Positions 14,596-24,557 of a stretch of DNA of 42,837 bases are shown here, piece after piece. The stretch is from Bacteroidota bacterium (lineage in GTDB: Bacteria > Bacteroidota > Bacteroidia > Flavobacteriales > Weeksellaceae). Numbering within the stretch: the stretch's first letter is position 1; the number at the start of each line of letters is the position of its first letter. The stretch covers positions 1-42,837 of the forward strand of contig JAEYOX010000005.1 of NCBI GenBank assembly GCA_023411265.1, read 5' to 3'. Made by a program: the position numbers and the translations under genes. The notes under the pieces are model-generated. The model had not been told where the DNA came from. It worked only from the letters and a program-made list of their open reading frames with translations, and did no database searches.

Positions 14596-17500
14596 TTATT
14601 GAAAATATTCCACGCCGTTTTTGAAAATATTATGGTAATTCGCATCCGGAATATTTTTCATCAGTCCATCTGAAAAGCGTTCGGTATGACCCATTCTGCC
14701 GTAAATTTTTCCGTCAAGTGAAGTAATTCCTTCAATTCCAAACAGAGAATTATTAGGATTAAACGGCATTCCGTGGGCGATATTTCCATCAAAATCTACA
14801 TACTGCGTAGCAATCTGTCCAGCTTTGTATAACGCTGTCAAAACTTCTTCGGAAGCCACAAATCTCCCCTCGCCATGAGAAATGGGAATAGTGAAAACCT
14901 GGTCTTTCATTCCTTTCAGCCAAGGCGAATCGTCATTGATGACTTTCACATTTACCATTTGCGAAATATGTCGTCCTATGGCGTTATGTGCCAAAGTAGG
15001 TGAATCGGCGTTCAAATCCCGGATTTCCCCGTAGGGCAGCAAACCTGATTTTATCAGTGCCTGAAAGCCGTTACAAATACCCAAGATCATTCCGTCTCTC
15101 TCAATAAGCTGATGCACGGCTTCTTTCATTTTTTCATTTTTCAAAACGTTGACAATGAATTTTGCAGAACCGTCCGGCTCATCTCCTGCAGAAAAACCAC
15201 CCGAGAAAACCAGAATTTGTGATTGCTGAATTTCCTTCACCCAAAGATCGATGCTTTCTGACAATAAATGATGATTCAGATTGATAAGCGGCATACTGTA
15301 TACTTGGGCTCCCTCTTTTTTGAAGGCATTTTGAGTCTCATATTCGCAGTTTGTACCGGGAAAAATCGGAGCAAAAACCCGCGGTTTCGTAAGACCGTGT
15401 TTTTTAATGATAATATTTCTCTTGCGTGTGGAATTCAATTGTTCATCAATTTCCACTACGATTTTATCTTTTTCTTTTGTCGGAAATAATTCTTCAAAAG
15501 TGGATTTATTCACTTGAAGCAAGTCATTAATTTTAAAAGCAGAATCATTGATTTTCAGAATAGAAGATTCTTTTACACTTCCAATTTCCCGAATGAAGCG
15601 ATGATCCAAAACCGTTTCGGATTCAATAATCAAACTGCCAATATTTTTACTTAAAAGAAGATTTTCTTCCAGCGAAACTTCAGCACCCAAAGCATTTCCG
15701 AAACACATTTTTGCAATAGCTACTGCAACACCTCCGTCCTTCACCGTTTTTACCGAAACAATATTTTTCGATTTAATATTATCGTAAATGAAACTGAACA
15801 TTTCCTTCAAACTTTCATAATCCGGCAGCCCGTTTTCTTTCGGTTGGTGATGAAATAAGTAGAGTTTGTTGCCTGCATTTTTAAACTCGGGAGAAATGAT
15901 ATATTCTTTTTCTCCATGTGCACAGGCAAACGAAATTAAAGTCGGTGGTACATTGATATCCTGATATGTTCCGCTCATCGAATCCTTTCCGCCAATAGCA
16001 GCCAATTCTAGATTCATCTGGGCATCATACGCACCGAGAAGAGAAGCTAATGGTTTGCCCCATTTCTGTGGAGAGGTTCCCAATTTTTCAAAATATTCCT
16101 GAAAACTCAGACGGATATTTTTATAATCGCCTCCCATTGCTACAATCTTTGCAACACTTTCTACAACGGCATTCGCAGCGCCAATCATAGAATTATGTGA
16201 AGACCAATCTGCATCAAATCCCCAACTAGCCAAAGAAACCGTTTTTATATTCTGTGCATCCATTACGGGCAGCGTCTGGACACTTCCTTCCATCATAGTT
16301 TCTTGAAATTTCCCGCCGAAAGGCATCGCCACTGTAGTTCCGCCCACTGAAGCATCGAACATTTCATGCAAACCCTTTTGCGAAGCCACATTTTTATCTG
16401 CCAGTAAAGTCAGGAAATTACTTTCGGTAAATGAAATAGTATTTGAATTAATATCTTGTAAATGAGACACTACTACTGATTGCGATTTTGCACATCCGTT
16501 GGTATCAAGAAATTTGCGGCTTAAATCCACAATTTTATTTCCCCGCCAGAAGATTTGCATTCTACCACTATCGGTCACTTTTGCGATCTCAAATGCATAG
16601 ATATTTTCTTTTTCGCAAAACTTGATAAACTGTTCCTTATCAGCAGCGGAAATCACAACTGCCATTCTTTCCTGAGATTCGGAAATAGCTAATTCAGTGC
16701 CGTTCAATCCTTCATATTTTAAAGGAAGTACATCCAGATTAATTTCTAAACTTTCAGCAATTTCTCCGATCGCTACAGAAACACCGCCCGCCCCGAAATC
16801 GTTGGATTTCTTAATTAATATTGTTACTTCAGGATTTCTGAAGAGTCTTTGAATTTTTCTTTCTTCTACAGGATTTCCTTTTTGGACTTCTGTAGAAAGC
16901 GTATGAATAGAGGTTTCGTCCTGTTCTTTCGAACTTCCTGTCGCTCCGCCCACACCGTCTCTTCCTGTCGCTCCGCCGAGAACTATTACCACATCGCCGG
17001 GTTCAGGTTGTTCCCGTTTTACCCAATCTTTCGGGACAGCTCCTACAACAAATCCGACTTCCATTCTTTTGGCTTTATATCCTTCATGATAAATTTCGTT
17101 CACCAAAGTTGTGGCCAAACCAATCTGATTTCCGTACGAAGAATAGCCGTTGGCAGCCTGTTTTGTAATTGTTCTTTGAGGAAGTTTGCCTTGTAAAGTT
17201 TCAGAAATGGGTTCCAGAACATTTCCTGCACCAGTTAACCGCATCGCCTGATAAACATACGCTCTTCCCGACAAAGGATCGCGAATGGCTCCACCCAAAC
17301 ATGTGGATGCGCCACCAAAAGGCTCAATTTCGGTAGGATGATTATGTGTTTCATTTTTGAAAAGAAGGTACCAGGGTTCTTTTTTTCCGTCGTATTCAGC
17401 TTCAATTTCTACTGTACAAGCGTTTATCTCATCGGAAATTACCAGATTATCCAGCTTTCCCGTTCTATATAAATATTTTCCAGCAATGGTTCCTAAATCC

Positions 17501-18291
17501 ATCAGAGAAACGGCCTTGTGCTCTCGTTCTAAAAACTTCCTTTTTCCCTGATAATCAGCGAAAATCTTTTCTAAAGTTTCTTTATACGCTCCTTCAAATC
17601 TAATGTCAGTTAACGCTGTTTCGAAAGTGGTATGCCTGCAGTGATCACTCCAATAAGTGTCTAAAACTTTCAGTTCCGTTTCGGTTGGATTTCTTTTTTC
17701 AGATTTAAAATAATTCTGGATATGTTCCAAATCGTCCAATCCGAAAGCAAAACCGTGACTATGATAAAAGTCGCTGAGTTGTTTATCTGTAAAATCAATA
17801 AAACCATCGTGGGTGATGACCGGATCGGGGGTTTCCTCTGCGGGAATTTCTAAAACTGATAAATCTTTTTCCTGACTTTCTACTTTATTGATCAGCAGAT
17901 CTTTAATTTTCTTTAAATCGTTTTCTGAAACCCCGAAAATTTCAATAAGTTTTCCGCTGCGCACTTGCGACTGGCTGTTTTCGGTGAGTAAGACAATACA
18001 TTGTTCGGCGGAATCGGCACGCTGATCGTACTGTCCGGGAAGATATTCCGTTGCAAAATGAAGTTCTTTTGCCGGATTTTCTTCATGCAGAATATCCGTA
18101 ACCGGATCTACAAAAGTATTGTTCACCACTTTGGCAAACTCCGTTTCATTCAATCCGAAAATATCATAAATATTATAGATTTTTACGTTTTGAACCTCGG
18201 GAGCGATATTTTTTATTTCATTAAAAACTTTAGGGCTTTCTACATCGAAAATTCCTTTTTTTTCTACGAAAATTCTTTTTTTGTCAGACAT
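14596..18291 (-). CDS. purL: Phosphoribosylformylglycinamidine synthase (single-chain)
   Basis: PurL makes FGAM from FGAR, glutamine and ATP in de novo purine synthesis. This is the large fused form (1,231 residues): an N-terminal PurS-like part, two AIRS-type synthetase halves, and a C-terminal class I glutamine amidotransferase. Visible are TYWSDHCRHTTFET near 215-225, FKNETHNHPTEIEPFGGA, the second-half AIGGKDSMSGTYQD, and the amidotransferase triad: Cys1073 in GICNGFQAL, His1202 and Glu1204 in MGHTERF. It starts with ATG. A terminator after purB separates the two genes, so it is its own unit about 110 nt downstream. Confidence 0.97.
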   Translation of the reverse strand: MSDKKRIFVEKKGIFDVESPKVFNEIKNIAPEVQNVKIYNIYDIFGLNETEFAKVVNNTFVDPVTDILHEENPAKELHFATEYLPGQYDQRADSAEQCIVLLTENSQSQVRSGKLIEIFGVSENDLKKIKDLLINKVESQEKDLSVLEIPAEETPDPVITHDGFIDFTDKQLSDFYHSHGFAFGLDDLEHIQNYFKSEKRNPTETELKVLDTYWSDHCRHTTFETALTDIRFEGAYKETLEKIFADYQGKRKFLEREHKAVSLMDLGTIAGKYLYRTGKLDNLVISDEINACTVEIEAEYDGKKEPWYLLFKNETHNHPTEIEPFGGASTCLGGAIRDPLSGRAYVYQAMRLTGAGNVLEPISETLQGKLPQRTITKQAANGYSSYGNQIGLATTLVNEIYHEGYKAKRMEVGFVVGAVPKDWVKREQPEPGDVVIVLGGATGRDGVGGATGSSKEQDETSIHTLSTEVQKGNPVEERKIQRLFRNPEVTILIKKSNDFGAGGVSVAIGEIAESLEINLDVLPLKYEGLNGTELAISESQERMAVVISAADKEQFIKFCEKENIYAFEIAKVTDSGRMQIFWRGNKIVDLSRKFLDTNGCAKSQSVVVSHLQDINSNTISFTESNFLTLLADKNVASQKGLHEMFDASVGGTTVAMPFGGKFQETMMEGSVQTLPVMDAQNIKTVSLASWGFDADWSSHNSMIGAANAVVESVAKIVAMGGDYKNIRLSFQEYFEKLGTSPQKWGKPLASLLGAYDAQMNLELAAIGGKDSMSGTYQDINVPPTLISFACAHGEKEYIISPEFKNAGNKLYLFHHQPKENGLPDYESLKEMFSFIYDNIKSKNIVSVKTVKDGGVAVAIAKMCFGNALGAEVSLEENLLLSKNIGSLIIESETVLDHRFIREIGSVKESSILKINDSAFKINDLLQVNKSTFEELFPTKEKDKIVVEIDEQLNSTRKRNIIIKKHGLTKPRVFAPIFPGTNCEYETQNAFKKEGAQVYSMPLINLNHHLLSESIDLWVKEIQQSQILVFSGGFSAGDEPDGSAKFIVNVLKNEKMKEAVHQLIERDGMILGICNGFQALIKSGLLPYGEIRDLNADSPTLAHNAIGRHISQMVNVKVINDDSPWLKGMKDQVFTIPISHGEGRFVASEEVLTALYKAGQIATQYVDFDGNIAHGMPFNPNNSLFGIEGITSLDGKIYGRMGHTERFSDGLMKNIPDANYHNIFKNGVEYFQ

Positions 18292-18363
18292 CAGATGTCA
18301 GTATTTTGTTAAGATTGATTAATTTACATTCAAAGAAATAACAGTTTGTGCAAATGGACACCG

Positions 18364-18394
18364 TAAAAAAAAATGCAGACGAAACCGCCTGCAT
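18364..18394 (-). terminator. purB terminator
   Basis: On the minus strand ATGCAG pairs with CTGCAT (18394-18389 with 18378-18373) and is followed by a run of nine T. It lies directly after the purB stop and upstream of purL, so the two purine genes are likely transcribed separately. Confidence 0.8.
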
Positions 18395-18400
18395 CGTCAT

Positions 18401-19828
18401 TTACACTTTTAAATCCGCTTCCAGACCAATTTCTCCGGCGTACTTTTCCAAAATGGGCTGGGCTTCATTTTTAATAAATTCCTCTGTTTGAACGGGGGCA
18501 AAACCGATGAAGTTTTTAGGATCCAGCACCTCCATGATTTTAGACTTATCCATTTTCAGGGAACCGTCGTTCATAATCCTTTCAATCAGATCATTTTCTT
18601 TGCCTTCCATTTTCACTTTTTTGCTTGCCTCCATACTGTGAATACGGATGGTTTCATGAATTTCTTGTCGGTCTCCACCTGCCTTCACCTCTTCCATAAT
18701 GATGTATTCGGTTGCCATGAAAGGCAGTTCATCCATAATATGTTTGTTGATTCGGTTTTCGTACACCACAATCCCGTCCATAATATTATTCCAAATCAGG
18801 AGAATGGCATCTACAGCCAAAAACGCCTGCGGAATAGTAAGTCTTTTATTGGCTGAATCGTCCAGAGTTCTTTCAAACCATTGCGTAGAAGCGACCATTG
18901 CAGAACTTGAAGACAAAGACATGACATACTTTGCCAATGCGCCGATTCTTTCCGAACGCATCGGATTCCGTTTATACGCCATTGCAGAGGAACCGATCTG
19001 ATTTTTCTCGAACGGTTCTTCAATTTCTTTTAAATTCTGCAGAAGGCGCAGATCATTGGAAAACTTATGTGCCGACTGTGCTATATTTGAAAGCAGGGCC
19101 ACTACTTTTGCATCTATTTTTCTATCATATGTTTGTCCGGAAACACCAAACACCTTTTGAAAACCAAATCGTGCTGAAAGTTCCTTATCCAAATGTTTTA
19201 TTTTAGAATAATCACCATTGAAAAGCTCCAGAAAACTTGCTGCAGTTCCGGTGGTTCCTTTCACCCCACGGAATCGTAAAGTTTCAAGGAAAAACTCAAG
19301 TTCTTCAAAATCCAGAAGTAGAGACTGCAGCCAAAGGGTTGCTCTTTTTCCGACCGTAGTGAGCTGAGCCGGCTGGAAATGAGTAAATCCCAGCGTTGGC
19401 ATATTTTTATAATGAAGGGCAAAATCTGAAAGTTTTTTAATCACATTTACCAATTGTTTTCTAACGATCAATAAGCCATCCCTCATCTGAATTAAATCGG
19501 TATTATCACCTACGAATGCGGAAGTTGCTCCTAAGTGAATAATTCCTTTAGCTGAAGGTGCGACATCTCCGTAAGCGTGAACGTGTGCCATAACATCATG
19601 CCGGAATTTTTTTTCGTATTCAGCAGCTTTCTCATAATCAATATTTTCTGCATTATCCTTCAATTCCTGAATTTGTTCTGAGGAAATTTCAAGGCCTAAA
19701 TCTTTTTCAATTTCGGCCAGCGCAATCCACAGCTTTCTCCAGTTTCTGAATTTATTTTCGGGCGAGAAATTATAGAGCATTTCCTCACTTGAATAACGTT
19801 CTTCAAGGGGATTTTTGTAGGAGTTCAT
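18401..19828 (-). CDS. purB: Adenylosuccinate lyase
   Basis: PurB removes fumarate from SAICAR and adenylosuccinate in purine synthesis. The fumarase/aspartase superfamily signature is GSSAMAYKRNP at residues 279-289 (S-x-x-M-x-x-K-x-N), and the substrate-binding segments HLGATSAFVGDN (98-109) and TLGFTHFQPAQ with His150 are intact. I start at the ATG at 19828, giving 475 residues. The open frame extends 23 codons further, but that extension runs across a TAAATTTG promoter box and does not resemble the family N-terminus. Confidence 0.96.
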   Translation of the reverse strand: MNSYKNPLEERYSSEEMLYNFSPENKFRNWRKLWIALAEIEKDLGLEISSEQIQELKDNAENIDYEKAAEYEKKFRHDVMAHVHAYGDVAPSAKGIIHLGATSAFVGDNTDLIQMRDGLLIVRKQLVNVIKKLSDFALHYKNMPTLGFTHFQPAQLTTVGKRATLWLQSLLLDFEELEFFLETLRFRGVKGTTGTAASFLELFNGDYSKIKHLDKELSARFGFQKVFGVSGQTYDRKIDAKVVALLSNIAQSAHKFSNDLRLLQNLKEIEEPFEKNQIGSSAMAYKRNPMRSERIGALAKYVMSLSSSSAMVASTQWFERTLDDSANKRLTIPQAFLAVDAILLIWNNIMDGIVVYENRINKHIMDELPFMATEYIIMEEVKAGGDRQEIHETIRIHSMEASKKVKMEGKENDLIERIMNDGSLKMDKSKIMEVLDPKNFIGFAPVQTEEFIKNEAQPILEKYAGEIGLEADLKV

Positions 19829-19849
19829 GTGCAATTTACTTTTACAGCA

Positions 19850-19857
19850 CAAATTTA
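19850..19857 (-). promoter_or_regulatory. purB promoter -7 box
   Basis: The minus strand reads TAAATTTG, 21 nt before the chosen purB ATG. A TTT triplet stands 20 nt upstream in place of TTG. Its position supports the shorter purB start. Confidence 0.5.
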
Positions 19858-19898
19858 CGCTATTTTTAATGATTCTGAAAACAGATGTTTCTCTCATT

Positions 19899-19928
19899 TT
19901 GGCGCAAAATTTGACCCGTTTATCTCTG
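19899..19928 (+). promoter_or_regulatory. Promoter of DUF4197 gene, TTG-N19-TATCTCTG
   Basis: TTG at 19899-19901 and TATCTCTG at 19921-19928 are 19 nt apart; the -7 box has one deviation from TAnnTTTG. Predicted leader about 11 nt. Confidence 0.45.
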
Positions 19929-19944
19929 ACTAAATTCCCACAAC

Positions 19945-20637
19945 ATGAAAAAGATCATTATTTCCGCAGTGCTTTTATTAGGTTCTGCAACATTCATCAC
20001 CACGTCCACACAATCTTGTATGACTTTGGCTACTTCCAGCGTTGGCTTATCCATTATCAAGCAAGTATTATTGGGCGGAATCAATTCAGCAGCAGGAATT
20101 TTCAGTAATAAGCAAGCTTTTTTACAAAATGATCTGATTATAAAAGCACTTCCTTCCAATCTGAGAAGTGTTTATAATATGCTGGACTCTGTAGCACCCA
20201 GTCTCGCAGCCCAAGGAAAGGAATACATTGCAGAAGCGGCGGTTTATACGGTGAATACCTCAACTCCTATCCTCCGAAATGCCGTGAACAGCCTGAATGC
20301 CAACGATGTCACCCGAATTATGCAAGGCGGGGAAGGAATGGCCACTCAAGTTCTCCGTGAAAAAACAGAGGATCAGCTAGTTCAAGCTATTATGCCTCAA
20401 GTAGATGCAAAACTGAATGAATTTGGCATCGTAAGAAGCATTAATATGGCTCTTCAGGGAACTAATTTACTTGGAACATTGCTGGGCAACCAAAACAGTT
20501 CCAATCTTGGCAGCAACGGCCTCAGCAGGCTGGCATCCGAACAGATGGTAAACGGTATGTTTAATATTATTGAGCAGCATGAAAAACAAAACAAAGCTTC
20601 TATGTTGGGCGCATTCAGTGGAGCAGCAAGTAGATAA
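19945..20637 (+). CDS. DUF4197 family lipoprotein
   Basis: An N-terminal signal peptide ends in a lipobox-like STQSC (Cys25), so the 230-residue product is probably an envelope lipoprotein. The middle, about residues 35-185, follows the DUF4197 pattern: an initial helix with LLGGINSAAGIF, the ALPSNLRSVYNML segment, NAVNSLNANDVTRIMQGGEGMAT, and a final QAIMPQVDAKLNEFG. The function of this domain is unknown. The Asn/Gly/Ser-rich C-terminus is less conserved. The gene is monocistronic, divergent from purB. Confidence 0.82.
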   Translation: MKKIIISAVLLLGSATFITTSTQSCMTLATSSVGLSIIKQVLLGGINSAAGIFSNKQAFLQNDLIIKALPSNLRSVYNMLDSVAPSLAAQGKEYIAEAAVYTVNTSTPILRNAVNSLNANDVTRIMQGGEGMATQVLREKTEDQLVQAIMPQVDAKLNEFGIVRSINMALQGTNLLGTLLGNQNSSNLGSNGLSRLASEQMVNGMFNIIEQHEKQNKASMLGAFSGAASR

Positions 20638-20688
20638 TTTATTCTATTTTACATAAAAATGAGCTAGCTGAGGGTGGTTTTTTATTAG

Positions 20689-20720
20689 AAAAGCCAGACT
20701 GAAAGTACATCAGCCTGGCT
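20689..20720 (-). terminator. Terminator of the susC-susD-GDPD-phosphoesterase operon
   Basis: On the minus strand AGCCAG pairs with CTGGCT, extended by CTGA/TCAG inside, and is followed by TTTTCT. It lies 22 nt after the last gene of the operon. No T run follows on the plus strand. Confidence 0.6.
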
Positions 20721-20742
20721 CAAGAGAATAAAAAAAAGAAAA

Positions 20743-22335
20743 TTAAGGTATCGGAACAGGCATTTGAACCTCAAAAGATTCTGATGCCGTAAACGTTTTT
20801 CCGTAACGGTCGGTAGCTCGAACTTCCACAATATGTTTTCCCAAAGCAAGATCCCGCGGAAATGCAGCGTTCCATATATGGCTAGAAAGTTCGGGATTCG
20901 AGGGTCTTCGTCCAGCAGGAAATTGTTCCATACTATCCCATTCAAAAACGGACAGCATATAAGCAGGATCGAAGGTATTTATAAAATTCATTTTCTTCCA
21001 ATCTCCCTTATCAATGCGGAATTCCACAGCATCTTTTTCGCTTCCGGTAAAAAAATTAGCGTACAGACGGGCAGAAGTTCGCGACTGATGAGGAATTACC
21101 TTCGGAATATGGAGCTGAATCATGAAATCCTCAGGTTTTCCCGCCACTTTATACTGTACTTCATACTGATTATCTTTGAAACTGACATAAGAATATCCAC
21201 GATAAGTGCCGTCTCGCATCACCGAAACCGGAACGCCTGTTTCATCGGCCTTCCCTGAATACCAGTCGCCGGAAGTGGTTCCCATATTCAGTTCGTGCAA
21301 CTCGCCCTCACCTTCCCAGCCTTCCTTTTTGCCGTAAAAAATCTGGCGTTGCTTGTGCGTGTGCGCAGACATCATGAGGACATTTTTGAATGGTTTCAGC
21401 AAATCAAAAAGTTTTTTGCGGTCTTCCAGCCGGAAATGATCATCGCCGGCACGCTCTGCCATCATCTGAATGTGAAAGGAAACAACTACCAGTTTATTTT
21501 TATCCACAAGTTTCAGATTGTTTTCTATGAACCTCAACTGGTCTTCACGAAAACCGCCCCAGTATCCTTTATCGTCGCGCGGATCCGGATACAGAATGTT
21601 GTCAAGTATCATAAAATGGACATTTCCGTAATTGAAGGCGTAATTTGCCGGGCCAAAATTGGCCTCGAAAGTTTCATCTGAATAGCGGTCTTCTTTTGCT
21701 TCGTAATTCATATCATGATTTCCCATTACATTATACCAAGGAAGCCCTATTTCTTTAACAGATTGAATATAAGTCTGATGAAGATCAAGATTATCGCCTA
21801 CAAGATCTCCGAGGCTGATTCCGAAAACTGCATTTTTCTGATTGTTTTTTACTTCATTGATGATGCCACGGCGGAAGTAATCAATTTCTTTCAGAGTGTA
21901 CGGTTGCGGATCACCAAAAACAATAATCTTAAAATCTTTATTTTCAGCCGAACGATACAAAGGAAAATTCATTTCAGCAGGTAATTTTCCAGTTGGTGCA
22001 GTTCCTTTATATTGAAAATGCGCCGGTGATCCGTTAGGTTTATGATGATAATAAAATTGAGGTAATTGATCTTCATTCACCTGAGTGGTATAATTTTCCG
22101 GTTTAATTACAAATATAGTGGTATCATCTAACACCGGAATAGTGTATTTTCCGTTTTGATCTGTAAGGACAACGTCAATTCCGTTAGATACTGCCACTGT
22201 GGCAATTCCTTTTTCGCGACGGTCTTTGATTAAATTTTTATTGCTATCCTCAAAAACATACCCAGAAACCACCTGCTGTGCTGAAAAAAACACAGACAAA
22301 ATGAGGGACGTCAGGAAGATTACTTTACTTTTCAT
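20743..22335 (-). CDS. Secreted calcineurin-like metallophosphoesterase
   Basis: This 530-residue protein has a signal peptide ending at FFSAQ. An N-terminal beta-sandwich region (about 22-90, VSGYVFEDSNKN...) precedes the calcineurin-like catalytic domain (about 135-330), and a C-terminal beta domain (about 345-525) follows: the Metallophos_N / Metallophos / Metallophos_C architecture common in Bacteroidetes. Dinuclear-metal motifs are GDPQ (141-144), GDLVGDN (176-182), GNHD (205-208), SFHIQM and SAHTHKQ. It should hydrolyse phosphomono- or diesters in the periplasm or outside the cell. It is the last gene of the susC operon, overlapping the GDPD gene by 11 nt, so it may act on the same or the next substrate. 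Confidence 0.9.
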   Translation of the reverse strand: MKSKVIFLTSLILSVFFSAQQVVSGYVFEDSNKNLIKDRREKGIATVAVSNGIDVVLTDQNGKYTIPVLDDTTIFVIKPENYTTQVNEDQLPQFYYHHKPNGSPAHFQYKGTAPTGKLPAEMNFPLYRSAENKDFKIIVFGDPQPYTLKEIDYFRRGIINEVKNNQKNAVFGISLGDLVGDNLDLHQTYIQSVKEIGLPWYNVMGNHDMNYEAKEDRYSDETFEANFGPANYAFNYGNVHFMILDNILYPDPRDDKGYWGGFREDQLRFIENNLKLVDKNKLVVVSFHIQMMAERAGDDHFRLEDRKKLFDLLKPFKNVLMMSAHTHKQRQIFYGKKEGWEGEGELHELNMGTTSGDWYSGKADETGVPVSVMRDGTYRGYSYVSFKDNQYEVQYKVAGKPEDFMIQLHIPKVIPHQSRTSARLYANFFTGSEKDAVEFRIDKGDWKKMNFINTFDPAYMLSVFEWDSMEQFPAGRRPSNPELSSHIWNAAFPRDLALGKHIVEVRATDRYGKTFTASESFEVQMPVPIP

Positions 22336-23083
22336 TATATAAATTTTTTAGTTGGTGGGGAATATCTGTCGTGATAAACTGTATTCCCTGACTTTTTAAT
22401 TGTTGATATATCTTTTGATCATTCACTGTCCAGGCATTGGTTATCAAACCTAAAACTGAGGCTTCCTTTAGCCAATTTGGATATCTTTCAGTAAGAATTT
22501 TGTGATGATAATCTAAACCGTTTAATTCTTCTGCTTTCAGTTCTGCGGGCGAAAGATCGCCATTCAGGTACAGCACGACAGCATCTGGCATTTCTTTCTT
22601 CAGAACTTTACAGATATTCAAGCTGAACGAAATAAATTCGCACTGCGTTTCCATGTTCTGTTCCCGTATTATTTTTACGGCTTTTTTTGCCATCTCGATT
22701 TCTCGTTCAGCAGATTTCTCAGGTTTCAGTTCTACGATCATTTTCACTTTCGGAGCTTTTTTTCCTTGCTGCAGATACTGCAGAAATGTGGGAATATATT
22801 CGCCGTTCCTCAGAGTGAGATGTTCAATATCCCTATAAAGATTTTCGGAAATAAAAATTCCATTAATATCCTCATCATGATTAATAATCAGGACACCGTC
22901 TTTGGTCATCCGAACATCAAACTCGGAACCGTAAACGCCCAGCTGCTGCGCATTTTTAAGAGAAGAAATGGAGTTTTGAGCCGAGTTTTCTGTTTTCCAG
23001 AATCCCCGGTGCGCAATCAGCTGAGGGTTTTGGGCTTTCAAGGATGCGATAATGAACATCAAAATTAAAGGTAAAATTCTCAT
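22325..23083 (-). CDS. Secreted glycerophosphodiester phosphodiesterase family protein
   Basis: GDPD enzymes hydrolyse glycerophosphodiesters to an alcohol plus glycerol 3-phosphate. From the ATG at 23083 the protein has a signal peptide (cleavage near LKAQ) and the GDPD active-site pattern: His25-Arg26 with Glu32 (AHRGFWKTEN), Glu54 and Asp56 (SEFDVR) and His69 (NHDED). Length is 252 residues. The frame can be extended to a GTG at 23107, but that would overlap susD and spoil the signal peptide. It follows susD by 5 nt and overlaps the phosphoesterase gene by 11 nt, so it is part of the operon. Confidence 0.91.
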   Translation of the reverse strand: MRILPLILMFIIASLKAQNPQLIAHRGFWKTENSAQNSISSLKNAQQLGVYGSEFDVRMTKDGVLIINHDEDINGIFISENLYRDIEHLTLRNGEYIPTFLQYLQQGKKAPKVKMIVELKPEKSAEREIEMAKKAVKIIREQNMETQCEFISFSLNICKVLKKEMPDAVVLYLNGDLSPAELKAEELNGLDYHHKILTERYPNWLKEASVLGLITNAWTVNDQKIYQQLKSQGIQFITTDIPHQLKNLYNEK

Positions 23084-23088
23084 TAATT

Positions 23089-24546
23089 TTAAGGTTTGTT
23101 CCACCACATTTTTGAATTAATATCATCACCACCTAATTTTTGTACAGCAGCATTGTAATTTTCGGTATTCATCACTCTAGGCTGAGTAGGATACAGCATC
23201 CTTTGCGGCATTTTTCCGTCGTTCAGCAATCCGCCGTTGTTGGGCAAAACCGGAAAGCCAGTTCTTCGCTGCTCGTACCATTGCTGATGATCAACAAAGA
23301 AAAGAGCAACATATTTCTGAAGCATAATTTGTTCTAAAGTACCATTAAAAGCGACAGTTGGGTTTGTCAGATAATTTGCAGGCATCGTATCTCCCCATTC
23401 TTCCAGAGTTGCTTTTACGCCGTTTTCGTAATAATTTTGGGCGTTTCCGGGAATTATTCCTTTTAAAGCGAGTTCTGCGAGTGTAAATTGTAGTTCAGCA
23501 TAAGGATAAACCAAAATTTTCAATGGAGCTTTGGCCAGATTCTGATTCATATTGGAAGGTTGATAATTAAACACCGTTCCCAAGGCATAACCTGCGGGTG
23601 CTCCTTCATAACCGATATTGGGATACGGAGCAACATTGCTTTTTGCCTGCGTAAAAAACTTTGAAAGCCTTGGATCCTGGTTGTTTTTTAAAGTATTCAC
23701 AAAAAATTCACCGGCAGCACGATAAGATGTAAAATCCTGAGGGCGGGCAATGGGAGGAAGATAAGGTGCCACTCCGGAAACTGAAATTACAACACCATCC
23801 GAAAGGTTTTCAAAAATCGGATAATTTACCGGATCGTTTACAATTTGTTGGATTCTTGCGTATACATCCACTTCCCCGTTTCGGTTCAGAATTCTAGTAA
23901 GTAGCCTTAGAGAAAGAGAGTTTGCGAACTTTTTCCATTTGATCATATTGGCTGCTGAAGTGTGTGCCTGAAAGAAAAGGTCCGGTTCGGAGAGGGCTTT
24001 GGTAGTATCAAACAAATCATTAGCTTCCCTTAAATCGTTCAGTAAGGTAATATAAATATCTTTTTGGCTGTCGAATTTTGGTTTCACAATATCCTCTTCT
24101 AGCCTCAGTGCTTCGCTGAAAGGAACATCGCCAAAAGCATCCGTTAAATTTGCAAAGATCCAGGCATTCATCACCTTAGCGATTGCCTGATAATTGGGAT
24201 TATTTTCTTTTACTGCAAAATCGTTTATTTCTTTGGTCTGTTTCAGCCATTTATAACTTGTATTCCAGAAACCGCTCCCGGTACCTTCCGTGAAATAATA
24301 GCGGCTTACAGTATTTCCTTCGTTCGGGAAAGGAATGGCTACTTGCATGATTTGGAAAGTAAAATCATCGGCACGGTTGTATCCGTACGAACCCATTTGA
24401 TATTGCAGCGGAGCCAGCAAACTTCCGGCAGTAGGATTTACAATTTTACTGGTATCGGTATTGATTTCTTCAAAAGTCCGGGAACAGGATTGCATGGCAA
24501 TTACTGTACTGGCAATGAGGCTTATGTTGATGAAAAGTTTTTTCAT
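23089..24546 (-). CDS. SusD/RagB-like outer-membrane lipoprotein
   Basis: SusD-type lipoproteins are the substrate-capturing lid on a SusC transporter at the cell surface. A lipobox AMQSC with Cys21 ends the signal sequence. The sequence fits the SusD-like_2 group: helical TPR-like segments including NAWIFANLTDAFGDVPFSEA and, near the C-terminus, QKYVALFFVDHQQWYEQRRTG. At 485 residues it is normal for that group. It lies 11 nt downstream of susC. This group is frequently found in non-glycan SusCD loci, but the ligand cannot be read from sequence. Confidence 0.93.
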   Translation of the reverse strand: MKKLFINISLIASTVIAMQSCSRTFEEINTDTSKIVNPTAGSLLAPLQYQMGSYGYNRADDFTFQIMQVAIPFPNEGNTVSRYYFTEGTGSGFWNTSYKWLKQTKEINDFAVKENNPNYQAIAKVMNAWIFANLTDAFGDVPFSEALRLEEDIVKPKFDSQKDIYITLLNDLREANDLFDTTKALSEPDLFFQAHTSAANMIKWKKFANSLSLRLLTRILNRNGEVDVYARIQQIVNDPVNYPIFENLSDGVVISVSGVAPYLPPIARPQDFTSYRAAGEFFVNTLKNNQDPRLSKFFTQAKSNVAPYPNIGYEGAPAGYALGTVFNYQPSNMNQNLAKAPLKILVYPYAELQFTLAELALKGIIPGNAQNYYENGVKATLEEWGDTMPANYLTNPTVAFNGTLEQIMLQKYVALFFVDHQQWYEQRRTGFPVLPNNGGLLNDGKMPQRMLYPTQPRVMNTENYNAAVQKLGGDDINSKMWWNKP

Positions 24547-24557
24547 TTGAATTTTTT

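Noticed and set aside
19829..19897. 23-codon N-terminal extension of purB
   Set aside because: It crosses a TAAATTTG promoter box and does not look like the adenylosuccinate lyase N-terminus; the ATG at 19828 gives the normal length.
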